Source of the DNA: Cohnella ginsengisoli
GTDB taxonomy: Bacteria; Bacillota; Bacilli; Paenibacillales; Paenibacillaceae
Direction of reading: 5' to 3'
DNA: 64,000 nucleotides
Assembly: GCF_029525555.1 (NCBI RefSeq)
Contig: NZ_JAPDHZ010000002.1
Span: 2,083,868 to 2,147,867, forward strand
Part shown: positions 47,201-55,881 of the stretch, piece after piece
Position numbering within the stretch: the first letter of the stretch is position 1
Layout: every line of letters starts with the position of its first letter
Program-made: the position numbers and the translations under genes
Notes under the pieces: model-generated
Told to the model about the DNA's origin: nothing
Seen by the model: only the letters and a program-made list of their open reading frames with translations
Database searches by the model: none

Positions 47201-47890
47201 ATGATTCGCGTAGTCATCGCCGATGATCAGACGCTGATGCGGGACGGCCTGCAGACGATCATCGACTTGCAAAAAGATATGGAAGTGGTCGGCGCGGCCG
47301 AGGACGGCATACAGGCTTGCGAGCTGGTCCGCGAGCTGCGTCCCGATCTGGTGCTGATGGATATTCGGATGCCGCGCCGTGACGGCATCGAGAGCACCAA
47401 AACGATCAAGCGGGAGCATCCCGAGACCGCCGTGTTGATTCTGACCACCTTCGCCGAGGACGAGTATATCGTCGATGCCCTGGCGAACGGCGCCTGCGGC
47501 TATATGCTCAAGGATCTGCCCGCGCTCAAGATCGTCGAGTCGATACGGGACGCGGTCAAGGGCCAGCTGATGCTGCCCGCCTCCGTCGCCGCGAAGCTTG
47601 CGTCGCGGCTCGCCTTCCTGACGAAGGCGCCCGCCGACGTGCTCGATCCGAACCGGCTTCGCCAGGAAATGATCCGCTTCACCGACCGCGAGAAAAAGGT
47701 GATCCTGCTCATGCTCGAGGGCCGAAGCAACCGGGAGATGGCGGAGTTTCTCTTCATGAGCGAAGGCACGGTGAAGAACTACGTCAGCGTCATCTATCAA
47801 AAAATCGGCACGAACGATCGCGCCAAGGCGCTCCTGCTGCTGCAGGGCCTGATGCGGGAAGGGGAACCGAAGGACCCCAGCGCGGATTGA
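47201..47890 (+). CDS. NarL/LuxR-type response regulator
   Basis: 229 residues. The receiver domain has the acidic pair in VVIADDQTLMRDG, the phosphorylated Asp in LVLMDIRMPRRDG (about residue 53), the Thr in ILTTFAEDEYI and the Lys in GYMLKDLPALKIV. The C-terminal LuxR helix-turn-helix is FTDREKKVILLMLEGRSNRE followed by MSEGTVKNYVSVIYQKI. The ATG at 47201 is chosen; GGAGG lies a little far upstream. The hybrid kinase gene begins 141 bp later on the same strand and its HisKA_3 module is of the type that phosphorylates NarL-like regulators. The divergent surface-protein genes are a plausible target. Confidence 0.93.
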   Translation: MIRVVIADDQTLMRDGLQTIIDLQKDMEVVGAAEDGIQACELVRELRPDLVLMDIRMPRRDGIESTKTIKREHPETAVLILTTFAEDEYIVDALANGACGYMLKDLPALKIVESIRDAVKGQLMLPASVAAKLASRLAFLTKAPADVLDPNRLRQEMIRFTDREKKVILLMLEGRSNREMAEFLFMSEGTVKNYVSVIYQKIGTNDRAKALLLLQGLMREGEPKDPSAD

Positions 47891-48031
47891 CTTCAGGCAG
47901 GGACGGCCGCCCGGCGGGCGGACAAACCGTGACCGAAACAATGACCTCCGTCACTGGTCACGCGCCGAAAAAAGCGGCGATGATGGTGCTACGGTGCAAA
48001 CGTATATTCACGAGCCGGAATGGAGAGTTCC

Positions 48032-51000
48032 ATGTTGTTGTCGAAGACCAAACCGTATATCGTCATGCTGATCGTGCTGGCGATCGCGATTATTCCGCTC
48101 GTGCCGTTCGCGGTCCTGGGCCACCGCGTCACGCCCTCTTTCGCTAACGTTTTTTCGGTCAGCGCGCAGCAGAATCTTCGCGCATACGTTGGCGACTTGA
48201 CGGACGACCGGCTTGAAGCGGCTCCGTGGCGCAGCGCGCGGGACGTATGGCAGGAATACCGCGGACGCAAGGCGACCGGCTACTTCTGGTATGCGCTCGA
48301 GCTCCCGGACAACCGGTGGCGAGACCCGAATCTGTTCGTTCAGGGTTTGCTGCACTACGAGGTTTACCTGGACGGCACCGTCATCCTGGAACGCGGCATG
48401 AGCGAGCCGTACGAGCGCCGCGTCCTGCCAGGCTCCAGCCTCGGGCGTGCGCCGCTGCCGCTCGACGCGTCCTCCGATCGCACCTTGTATATCCGCGTAT
48501 ACAAGGACAATGAGTATGCGGGCGCAGGCGGCGTCTATATTCGCAGCTATGCCGATCAGCTTGCCGCGTTGTTCGGGGAGTACGCGTATTTGATCGCGCT
48601 CGGCTTCGTCTCCGCGCTGATCGGCGCGGGAGCGATCGTTTTCTTCTTTTCCCGCCAAGACCGGAGCTACCTTTATTTCGCCCTGTTCGCCCTTTACATC
48701 TCGTCGCTGTGCGTCGGACGGACGTTTCCTTTCCTGCAGCTGTTCGCGGATACGTATCTGTATCCTTACTACGTGAACGCGATCGTGCCGCTTGGCGTCA
48801 TGTTCTTTCTCCTGTTCTACGAATCCGTTTTCGGTCCGGGTTACCGGAAAATCGTTCGCCGGCTCTGGCAGGCCATGCCGCTGTTTTTTGCCGCCTCGAT
48901 CGGCGCCGCCAGGCTATATCCGCCTGCCTATCCGGCGATAAACACGGCGTTCTTCGCGCTCATGCTGCCGATCATCGCGATCGTGCTGGCGCATTCCGTC
49001 GCCCACTACCGCCGGCAGCGAAGCCCGGAAGCGCTTTGGTACTTGGCCGGCTTCTCGGCGCTCGGTCCCGTGCTGGCCGTCTACTTCCTCTCGGCTGTCG
49101 GCATTTGGTGGCCGTGGTTGGACCGATTGATTTTTGAGCAAAGCCGGTTCATGCACGCCTTCTTCGTGCTGCTATTCTGCATGGGGATGGTGCTGCGGGA
49201 ACGGGTGCGGGCGGTGTACGCCCAAGTCGAGCGGCATGCCGAAGAGCTTGAACGCAAGAGCGTCCGGCTGACGGAGCTCGACAAGCTGAAAGACGACTTT
49301 CTCGCGAACACGTCGCACGAGCTTCGCACGCCGCTGAACGGCATTATCGGCATTGCCGATACGCTCGCGCGCGGCGCTGCCGGCCCGGTCGGCGAGCCGC
49401 TCGCCGGCCAGCTGCAGATGATCGCCGTCAGCGGCAAGCGGCTCGCGCACATGGTCGACGACATTCTCGACATCTCCAAGCTCAAGCACGGCGATCTGCG
49501 GCTCAACCGCGAACCGGTTGCCTTGGCGCCGCTGACCGGCGTCGTCGCCGCGCTTGTGGCGCCGCTTGCCCGGGACAAGGGGCTGCGCGTCTCGGTTGAC
49601 GTCGCGGACGATGCGCCCCTTGTATTCGCCGACGAGAATCGCGTTCAGCAGGTGCTGTTCAACCTGATCGGCAATGCGATCAAGTATACCGATGCCGGCG
49701 TCATTCGCGTGACGGCGAAGCCGGTCGGCAGGGAGCTGCACGTCTCGGTCGCCGATACGGGCATCGGCATCGATCCGCGGGAGCTGCCACGTCTGTTCGA
49801 GCCGTTCGAGCAGGGAGAATCCAGCTTGCGCGGCGCAGGACTCGGTCTGCCGCTCGCGCGGAAGCTCGTCGAGCTCCATGGCGGCTCGCTCTCTTGCGTC
49901 TCCGAGCCCGGCAAAGGCAGCGTGTTCACGTTCACGCTGCCGATCGCCGAGCGCGGCGAGGCGGAAGCAGCGGCGGCGTTAGCAGAGCCGGCGGCCGAAG
50001 CGGCGGCAGCGGCCGAGAAAGCGGCGGCCGAAGCGACGGTAGCAGCTGAGAAGGCGGCGGTCGAAGCCGAGGCAGCAGCAGCGTCGGCAACGGCGGTTGC
50101 TGAACCGGAATCGGCGCAAGGGGAGCACGGCGAACTTGCCTATGCATCACTTGCGCCCGCTTCGTCTTCAATACCGTCCCCTGACGCGCCGAGCGCCGAT
50201 CTCGCAGCAGCCGTCGCGCTGATCGTCGACGACGATGCGATCAACCGCCAGGTCCTGATTAATTTGCTGTCGCTGCAGGGAATGCAATGCGTTCCGGCAG
50301 CCGACGGCCGGGAGGCGTTGGTGTGGATCGCCTCGAACGGCAAGCCCGATCTGGTCATCGCCGACGTCATGATGCCGATTATGAACGGCTACGATCTATG
50401 CCGGACGCTGCGCCTGTCTTATGACGCCGGCACGCTGCCGATCCTGCTGCTGACCGCCACGGGCAGTCCGGCCGACATCGCGGCCGGCTTCAATGCCGGC
50501 GCGAACGATTATCTGGTGAAGCCCGTCGTCTTCGACGACATGCTTGCCCGCGTGCGCGTCCACCTGCAGCTGTCGCGGCTGACCGGTTCGCTCGAGCGGC
50601 TCGTGCAGGAGCGTACGGCGGAGCTGGAGCATGCCAACCGGCAGCTGATCGACTCCGTGCACGAGACGGCGCAGGCGCTTGCGGAAGTGTCCGTGCTGGA
50701 GGAGCGCAACCGGATCGCGCATGACATGCACGATCAGGTCGGTCACACGCTGACGGCCGCCATGATCCAGATCGAAGCGGCCAAGCTGTTGTTCGACGGC
50801 GACCCGCAGCGGGCTGCCGGCAAGCTGGATGTCGCCCGCGAATCGGTGCGCGAAGGGCTCGACGAGATCCGGCGCACGGTGCGGATGCTGAAGACGGCCG
50901 ACGAACAGGAAGCGCTGCTCCCTGCGCTGCACAGCTTGCTCCGCCGGACGGAAGCGTTGCCCGGCGTTTCCATCGAATACGCGATCGAGCCGCTGCCCGC

Positions 51001-51292
51001 GCTGGACGAAGCGCTTGGCGCGACGCTGTACCGGGCGCTTCAGGAGGGGCTGACGAACGGGATTCGGCATGGCGGGAGCCGGTCTTTCGCCTTCCAATTG
51101 GGCGTTGCCGATTCGCAGCTCCGCTTCCGCCTGGCAAACGACGGGCAACCGTACGAAGCCGGTCCGTTCGGCTTCGGCCTGAACGCGATGAAGGAGCGGG
51201 TCGAGCGCCACGGCGGCACGTTCTCCGTCTCCGCGAACGGCGGCGTCGGCTGCCTGCTCGCGATCGACATTCCGCTCCCATCGCCGGCTTAA
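48032..51292 (+). CDS. Hybrid sensor histidine kinase with 7TM sensor, two kinase cores and an internal receiver
   Basis: 1086 residues from the ATG at 48032 (GGAG upstream; ATG at 48020 is possible). Order: N-terminal helix; a periplasmic-type jelly-roll (ATGYFWYALELPDNRWRDPN, LHYEVYLDGTVI) and a seven-helix 7TMR-DISM region (about 180-390); HisKA with SHELRTPLNGIIG (His near 429); HATPase_c with NLIGNAIKYTDAG, DTGIGIDP and GAGLGLPLARKL; an Ala/Glu-rich linker (about 650-700); a receiver (ALIVDDDAINRQ, Asp in VIADVMMPIMNGYD, YLVKPV); a coiled coil; then HisKA_3 with RIAHDMHDQVGHTLTAAM and a second ATPase (RALQEGLTNGIRHGGS, FGFGLNAMKERVERHGG). Partner of the response regulator just upstream. 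No frameshift. Confidence 0.93.
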   Translation: MLLSKTKPYIVMLIVLAIAIIPLVPFAVLGHRVTPSFANVFSVSAQQNLRAYVGDLTDDRLEAAPWRSARDVWQEYRGRKATGYFWYALELPDNRWRDPNLFVQGLLHYEVYLDGTVILERGMSEPYERRVLPGSSLGRAPLPLDASSDRTLYIRVYKDNEYAGAGGVYIRSYADQLAALFGEYAYLIALGFVSALIGAGAIVFFFSRQDRSYLYFALFALYISSLCVGRTFPFLQLFADTYLYPYYVNAIVPLGVMFFLLFYESVFGPGYRKIVRRLWQAMPLFFAASIGAARLYPPAYPAINTAFFALMLPIIAIVLAHSVAHYRRQRSPEALWYLAGFSALGPVLAVYFLSAVGIWWPWLDRLIFEQSRFMHAFFVLLFCMGMVLRERVRAVYAQVERHAEELERKSVRLTELDKLKDDFLANTSHELRTPLNGIIGIADTLARGAAGPVGEPLAGQLQMIAVSGKRLAHMVDDILDISKLKHGDLRLNREPVALAPLTGVVAALVAPLARDKGLRVSVDVADDAPLVFADENRVQQVLFNLIGNAIKYTDAGVIRVTAKPVGRELHVSVADTGIGIDPRELPRLFEPFEQGESSLRGAGLGLPLARKLVELHGGSLSCVSEPGKGSVFTFTLPIAERGEAEAAAALAEPAAEAAAAAEKAAAEATVAAEKAAVEAEAAAASATAVAEPESAQGEHGELAYASLAPASSSIPSPDAPSADLAAAVALIVDDDAINRQVLINLLSLQGMQCVPAADGREALVWIASNGKPDLVIADVMMPIMNGYDLCRTLRLSYDAGTLPILLLTATGSPADIAAGFNAGANDYLVKPVVFDDMLARVRVHLQLSRLTGSLERLVQERTAELEHANRQLIDSVHETAQALAEVSVLEERNRIAHDMHDQVGHTLTAAMIQIEAAKLLFDGDPQRAAGKLDVARESVREGLDEIRRTVRMLKTADEQEALLPALHSLLRRTEALPGVSIEYAIEPLPALDEALGATLYRALQEGLTNGIRHGGSRSFAFQLGVADSQLRFRLANDGQPYEAGPFGFGLNAMKERVERHGGTFSVSANGGVGCLLAIDIPLPSPA

Positions 51293-51309
51293 TCGGCTTC
51301 ATCAATCAA

Positions 51310-51367
51310 ACGGCGGCAGCTTTGGACTGAAAAATCAAGTCCAACGCTGCCGCCGTATTTTATTTTC
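51310..51367 (+). terminator. Terminator after the hybrid kinase gene
   Basis: Stem ACGGCGGCAGC / GCTGCCGCCGT with further TTGGACT/AAGTCCAA pairing inside, followed by ATTTTATTTT, 17 bp after the stop. Confidence 0.85.
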
Positions 51368-51470
51368 GAACCTTTACCAACTTATGTAACTTTTTGGCAT
51401 TTATCATCGTTAATCTTCATTGCATATAAACATTTAGGCGAGTAAACAACCATCCGTCGGAGGGAACCTG

Positions 51471-52280
51471 ATGAAGCCATTGACGGCAAGCGTCGTCGCG
51501 ATGCTGATCTGCATCATCCTTATCGCCAGCGGTTGCGTAGAACGGGGAGGCTCGGGCACGGGCAAGGAACGCATAAAAGCGAGCGATCTCATCCTTCCTT
51601 TGAACTTGGACGAAGCCTTGAAGTATCCGAAGGCGGATGTGGTTGCGTATTTCCAAGAAAGACGCGAGGGATTAGAGAAGCTGGGCAACTACATGCTCGA
51701 AAATGAAAGTGTATTCCGGACACGTCCCGTTATCCTTCATCAAGAGTACGCCGTCGACTCTATCCGAGACCCCGCTGTTCAGTCGTTCGCTCAACGGCTA
51801 TTCCAAGAAGGCGTAATAAAAGAGATCTCTTCCTTAAACGACGCCCCGTCCAAAACGATTGATATTCTGATGGACGAGGAGCCCGGCTTATATCGGCAAG
51901 GCATCTCCTATCTCAGCTTGCCGGAATTGCTGGAGGGCGATCCTTCGGAATTAAGTTACGTAAAGGATTACACGGATTTGGGCGGCAGTTGGTACTATTA
52001 CGTTTACCACTACGACGAAGTTAAAGAGGAAGACCATTATCGGGAGCTGGCCTGGAACCGACTGTCCGACGAAGAAAGAAAAACGCTGACAACGCCAAGA
52101 GAGAAAGCCATCGTAGCCGTAGAGGCTGGAGAAAACGTGCCCCATAAGATCCAAAACAGAGCGCTCGATGTTGTTGTTTCCGTACAATTTAATACCGAGT
52201 TGGATGGCTTACTGGGGCCTATTATCATGTATTTCGATCCGATGACGAAGGAATGGGTGGGGAACGCTCTGCGTTACTAG
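51471..52280 (+). CDS. Lipoprotein of unknown function
   Basis: 269 residues, ATG behind GGAGGGAACC. A signal peptide with lipobox LIASGCV marks a membrane lipoprotein. The mature part is mixed alpha/beta with no motif I recognise (LNLDEALKYPKADVVAYFQE, YTDLGGSWYYYVYHYDEVKE). It is the first gene of the AT-richer part of the window and stands alone on the plus strand. Confidence 0.78.
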   Translation: MKPLTASVVAMLICIILIASGCVERGGSGTGKERIKASDLILPLNLDEALKYPKADVVAYFQERREGLEKLGNYMLENESVFRTRPVILHQEYAVDSIRDPAVQSFAQRLFQEGVIKEISSLNDAPSKTIDILMDEEPGLYRQGISYLSLPELLEGDPSELSYVKDYTDLGGSWYYYVYHYDEVKEEDHYRELAWNRLSDEERKTLTTPREKAIVAVEAGENVPHKIQNRALDVVVSVQFNTELDGLLGPIIMYFDPMTKEWVGNALRY

Positions 52281-52355
52281 CTCCGTCCTTGTCGGCTTAG
52301 CAATAGATTTGAAGTGATCTCTTCCAGAAGACTCATAACGCACCATCCTTTATAT

Positions 52356-52605
52356 TTAATCAAGAATGCCAAAGAAATGCGTTTTTAGATAAAGGGTCAA
52401 TTCCCGGGCGGAGTTCAGTGCCGGATGGTCGGAGCGCATGCCCGAGTTGCGGAACGCCAAATTGCCCTCGACCCGATCTAGGTAATGCTTCCCTAGACGC
52501 AACACGACGCCTAGATCGTCTCCCCCCTCCCGGGGCAGAGCTGATAGCGGTCACGCATGGTGACGCTAGCCTCGGCCGAGCAGAGCATGCTGATTAGCGG
52601 CACCC
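52356..52605 (-). pseudogene. Degraded 3' remnant of an unidentified gene
   Basis: The minus strand reads VPLISMLCSAEASVTMRDRY in one frame, and after a C-rich tract near 52521-52532 a second frame gives LGVVLRLGKHYLDRVEGNLA, FRNSGMRSDHPALNSAREL, TLYLKTHFFGILD and a stop at 52356. The two parts read like one protein end with a frameshift. No start is present. I cannot name the family. The rest of 52281-52754 shows no gene. Confidence 0.4.
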
Positions 52606-52754
52606 CGCATAAACTCGGTTCTACGTTTTAATAACAAGCGATTTTTATCGTCAGTCAATAACACGCAAGCGCCAGCCATGATTATGGGATGCGTCCCTAT
52701 AAGTCGTCTTAATTCCATGACATAACCCATGTAGAATGCTGCTTATAGTTCGAT

Positions 52755-53213
52755 CTATTCTTCAACCTCAAATATTGAATCAATTATGATAGGAAGATTA
52801 TCTCTAACGGAAACAGCTCCAAAAACTGAACGTGCATGGATACCCTTTTCCCCAAAAACATCTAGCATCAGATCAGAACAACCGTTTAACACTTTATGGT
52901 GTTCTTCAAAATTAGCGTCCGCATTTACGAAACCCTGGATTTTCACGACTCGTTTTACTTTCTCCAATGTACTTAGCGCCGACTTTACTACAGCCAAAAT
53001 TTCGAGCCCGGTTTGTCTTGCAAATTGATATCCTTCTTCTGTAGTATACCGCTTGCCCAGCTTACCCTTAGGACTTCCTGAAGGGCCCTTCCCTGAAACG
53101 AACAGGAGCCCGTTTACATTTATGAAGTTTGCATACTTTGCCGCTGGCTCACTTGCGCTAGGTAGAATTATTCCTAATACCTCTAGCCTGCTGGTTACTG
53201 TTTGTTCGGGCAT
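52755..53213 (-). CDS. RidA/YjgF-family protein (YjgF-like, longer branch)
   Basis: 152 residues from the ATG at 53213 (GGAGG upstream). The fold is shown by NFINVNGLLFVSGKGPSG, EGYQFARQTGLEILAVVKSA, VVKIQGFVNADANFEEHHKV and the C-terminal SVFGAVSVRDNLPIIIDSIF. The usual catalytic Arg of imine deaminases near position 105 (R in VGVxxLP-type stretch) is partly kept here as SVFGAVSVRDNLP. This longer branch is often not an active RidA deaminase. It stands at the start of a row of minus-strand single genes. Confidence 0.85.
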   Translation of the reverse strand: MPEQTVTSRLEVLGIILPSASEPAAKYANFINVNGLLFVSGKGPSGSPKGKLGKRYTTEEGYQFARQTGLEILAVVKSALSTLEKVKRVVKIQGFVNADANFEEHHKVLNGCSDLMLDVFGEKGIHARSVFGAVSVRDNLPIIIDSIFEVEE

Positions 53214-53278
53214 TCTTAATTCCTCCACTCTTCATATTTGGAAAAATTATACTATACCCAGCTTTTTTACTATATTGA

Positions 53279-54084
53279 CTATGGTTTTCGTGCCTTGATT
53301 ACAAAAGTCACTGGAAGCATCTTCGCTTTTTGTGCAAAATCGCTATTGTGTGATTGCATTATTTCATCATCGGAATCCTCGATCATCTGCTCGATGACAA
53401 ATCCCGCTTTTGCTAATGCATTCACATAGGTGGATAGTTTACGGTCCGATAAGGTTAGTGTATTTTCACCGAGAGATACCGAGTACCAAGATTCATCGTA
53501 ATAGCACTTTTTAAAAACAAGCTTATCCTTTTCTGCGGCAACGCATTTATGTATCGGATGAGACCAACTGAAAATAAATACGCCGTCTTTTTTTTAGATA
53601 AGAAGCAATCCGACGAAAAGTGCCTTCAAGGTCAGTAGTCCAGCCTATGGCATAAATCGAATAAACAAAGTCAAAATAATTCTCCGGAATGCCGCATTCT
53701 TCTTCCATGGGAGAACAGATTAAAGTCGCTGAAAGGCCGCGCCCCGTCAATTGCTGTCTTGTCTTTTCGATTTGATTTTCCGACAGATCGATCCCCCCAT
53801 AATTCCGAAGCTTTGCGTTCCCCTAGGTATTGCAAGGAATGACCGCTTCCACAGCCGATTTCCAGTACCTTTCTTCCCGAGACATCGCCAAAAAGCTGAC
53901 ACGTTTCCTCTGAAACAAATGCTCCGTATAACGGAAGAGAGATTGCTCCTAAAATCTCATTCCCATTTGCATCCCAAAATAAGCCATTTGTTTCATGAAC
54001 AATGCGCTTATCCATGTCGACCGAGATGACCCTCACCTCACTAGCGCCTATCATGTTTGTTCTATAAGCGATATTCTTGTCCAT
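53279..54084 (-). CDS. Class I SAM-dependent methyltransferase, two frameshifts
   Basis: 267 residues after joining. The N-terminal part carries motif I, GRKVLEIGCGSGHSLQYLGE. One extra base at C6 53793-53798 breaks it; corrected, it reads ELWGIDLSENQIEKTRQQLT, motif II. A second extra base at T8 53588-53595 is corrected to SYLKKDGVFIFSWSHPIHKC, motif of the central strand with the usual SWSHP of UbiE/YcgJ-type enzymes. The end is FAQKAKMLPVTFVIKARKP. The ATG at 54084 has GAAGGGG upstream. Substrate unknown. Two errors in one gene could also mean true decay. Confidence 0.8.
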
Positions 54085-54143
54085 TTTATTTTCCCCTTCT
54101 ATTACAAATTATTATAATAAGCAAAACTGCCCTTTGGCGTGGA

Positions 54144-54178
54144 GAAGGCAGCCGATCGTTATCATGGCGGCTGCCTTC
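54144..54178. terminator. Hairpin GAAGGCAGCCG / CGGCTGCCTTC between HAD and methyltransferase genes
   Basis: Perfect 11-bp stem with a 13-nt loop. Related GGCAGCCG hairpins occur at 59256-59280 and 60410-60437, each beside a copy of the dispersed repeat. T tail is poor here. Confidence 0.5.
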
Positions 54179-54190
54179 GTGTCCTTATTT

Positions 54191-54216
54191 AACTAACGTC
54201 TCCCGTTAGTTCATCG
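54191..54216. repeat. Divergent copy of the island's dispersed repeat
   Basis: Contains AACTAACGTCTCCCGTTAGTT, a palindromic variant of the CCCGTTAGCT core, at the end of the HAD gene. Confidence 0.45.
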
Positions 54217-54895
54217 ATCTAACGGCTTGGATTAATGATAAGACTTGATTGATTGAATCAATTTGGTATTTAGGTTCTCTATTTCCATCCACCCAAGGAT
54301 GAATTCCGCGTATCCATACTGGTGTCAATCCAGCGTTTGATGAACCAAGAATATCATTGGTCGGATGATCTCCGATATACCAGGTTTCAGAAGCATCAAC
54401 ATTAGATTCTTTAAGTCCAAGATTAAAAATCCCCGCATCTGGTTTTTTCATTTTAACCGTTTCCGAGATAATAATTGTTTCGAAGTAATCTCGAATACCT
54501 AAAGAATCTATTTTTTTATTCTGGGAAATAGTTCCCCCGTTTGTTACTATCCCGAGAATAATTCCTCTTGATTTGAGATCGTCGAGTAGTTCATACATTC
54601 CGAACGTTGGTTCACTACACAGTGGAAATGTTAAGGACCAATGTTCATTCATTTGAGAAGTTTCAGGAGGCAGAGTCGACCAAGGTAGTTCCTGTACTAA
54701 TTGGGCAAAGACTTCATCCCTGGATCGATATCCATTCCCGTCCGCAGCTTTTAATAAACGATAGACATGTTCAGAAGTTACGTCCATTAAATAATAATTA
54801 AATCTCTCCATGAATGCATTGCTATACTTCATCAATGATTTGCTTCTATCGGTCAAGGTTTCATCGAGGTCGAATAGAATTGCTCTAGGGGACAA
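54206..54895 (-). CDS. HAD-superfamily hydrolase
   Basis: 229 residues from a TTG at 54895 with AAAGGAGG upstream. HAD motif I is AILFDLDETLTDR (nucleophile Asp near residue 10), motif II Thr is in LGIVTNGGT, motif III Lys in VKMKKPDAGIFN, motif IV in WYIGDHPTNDILG. The helical cap after motif I is of subclass I, as in phosphoglycolate/nucleotidase-like members (YjjG/YfnB type). Substrate not predictable. Intact. Confidence 0.9.
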   Translation of the reverse strand: MSPRAILFDLDETLTDRSKSLMKYSNAFMERFNYYLMDVTSEHVYRLLKAADGNGYRSRDEVFAQLVQELPWSTLPPETSQMNEHWSLTFPLCSEPTFGMYELLDDLKSRGIILGIVTNGGTISQNKKIDSLGIRDYFETIIISETVKMKKPDAGIFNLGLKESNVDASETWYIGDHPTNDILGSSNAGLTPVWIRGIHPWVDGNREPKYQIDSINQVLSLIQAVRSMN

Positions 54896-54919
54896 TTAAC
54901 AAAACCTCCTTTGATCTCC

Positions 54920-54942
54920 GCTTAGCTGCCAGTTAGCTCAAC
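54920..54942. repeat. Divergent copy of the island's dispersed repeat
   Basis: GCTTAGCTGCCAGTTAGCTCAAC, with the GTTAGCTCAA core, between the UPF0158 stop and the HAD start. Confidence 0.45.
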
Positions 54943-55411
54943 TTTGGATATCAATAGAGTGATCCATACACCATCCAATTACTAATTCCTTTATTTTTCT
55001 TTCTTTGTAGTCATACCATTGTTTTTCAAGACCATGTTCAATTATGTTATCTTTGAATCTTCGGAATGCTCCTCGTCCTTGAATAGCAGCAAATAGCTCT
55101 TCTCGAATTTCTTGAGGCTCCAATGCCTTGATAAAATCTTCTATAATCTCATATTCATTAAATTCATTTCTTAATGTAAAGTCTACGTATACACTATCCT
55201 CATCCTCAAGAATCTGAATTGCTTTTTCAATGTTTTCCTTTTTCAATTCTGGAAAATTGTCGATTGGCTTTTCATCTTCTGCGGCACTCATTTCGTCTCT
55301 TGTTAGCGTTATAACATCGCCTGTCGTTAAATTTATATATGTAAAAGTATCGTCAATCTGCATCTCGATTTCACCAACTAAATCATTCAGCTTAACTGGT
55401 TTCTTCACCAC
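54938..55411 (-). CDS. UPF0158-family protein
   Basis: 157 residues, starting at a GTG behind GGGGAAGGG. Family marks are LNDLVGEIEMQIDDTFTYIN, EFNEYEIIEDFIKALEP, QGRGAFRRFKDNIIEHGLEK and QWYDYKERKIKELVIGWC. Function is unknown; the family occurs sporadically in accessory regions. Strongly acidic and soluble. Intact and AT-rich. Confidence 0.85.
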   Translation of the reverse strand: MVKKPVKLNDLVGEIEMQIDDTFTYINLTTGDVITLTRDEMSAAEDEKPIDNFPELKKENIEKAIQILEDEDSVYVDFTLRNEFNEYEIIEDFIKALEPQEIREELFAAIQGRGAFRRFKDNIIEHGLEKQWYDYKERKIKELVIGWCMDHSIDIQS

Positions 55412-55540
55412 TATATTCCCTTCCCCTCATGATTACTTCATAATAAACATTTTGCCCAAAAAAATGCCCTAGGCTACCGCTTCTTTATTGCGCAATCGTT
55501 CTCCGTCCCTCGGTTTTAAGGATTTATCTCACATATGCTC

Positions 55541-55861
55541 ACTCATTCGCAGGATTTCATCACCCTGATTCAGGTTAATCTCAGCAAGCAACGCAGTTGA
55601 TGTCGGTTGAGCCGGGGGGCTGAGCATGCAGGAACAGAGGAACAAAAAAGGAAATATTCCCCTTTCGAACTCTACTGCACGCATACTCCACAATCCCCTG
55701 GAGGTTCACCCTCCCAGATCTCAACGGGTCAATGCCCTTACATTCCTTCGTTATACCTGTCCAAGGTGTGGAGACCGATAGCGTTTAGCGGATGGGTCTT
55801 AGCCCTTAAGGAGAACGAACTCGGTCCTCCGTGCTTTCTTTGTAAAATCCTGCGAATGAGT
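55541..55861. repeat. 321-bp segment bounded by a perfect 17-bp inverted repeat, next to the IS110 recombinase
   Basis: ACTCATTCGCAGGATTT (55541-55557) and its exact complement (55845-55861) enclose a segment that ends 20 bp from the recombinase stop. A 51-codon plus-strand frame at about 55626 (ends RYTCPRCGDR) is the only ORF and has no ribosome site. The segment could be the structured non-coding end of the element or an independent miniature element. The stretch 55412-55540 shows no gene. Confidence 0.6.
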
Positions 55862-55881
55862 CAATATACGTGATGCTTTCT

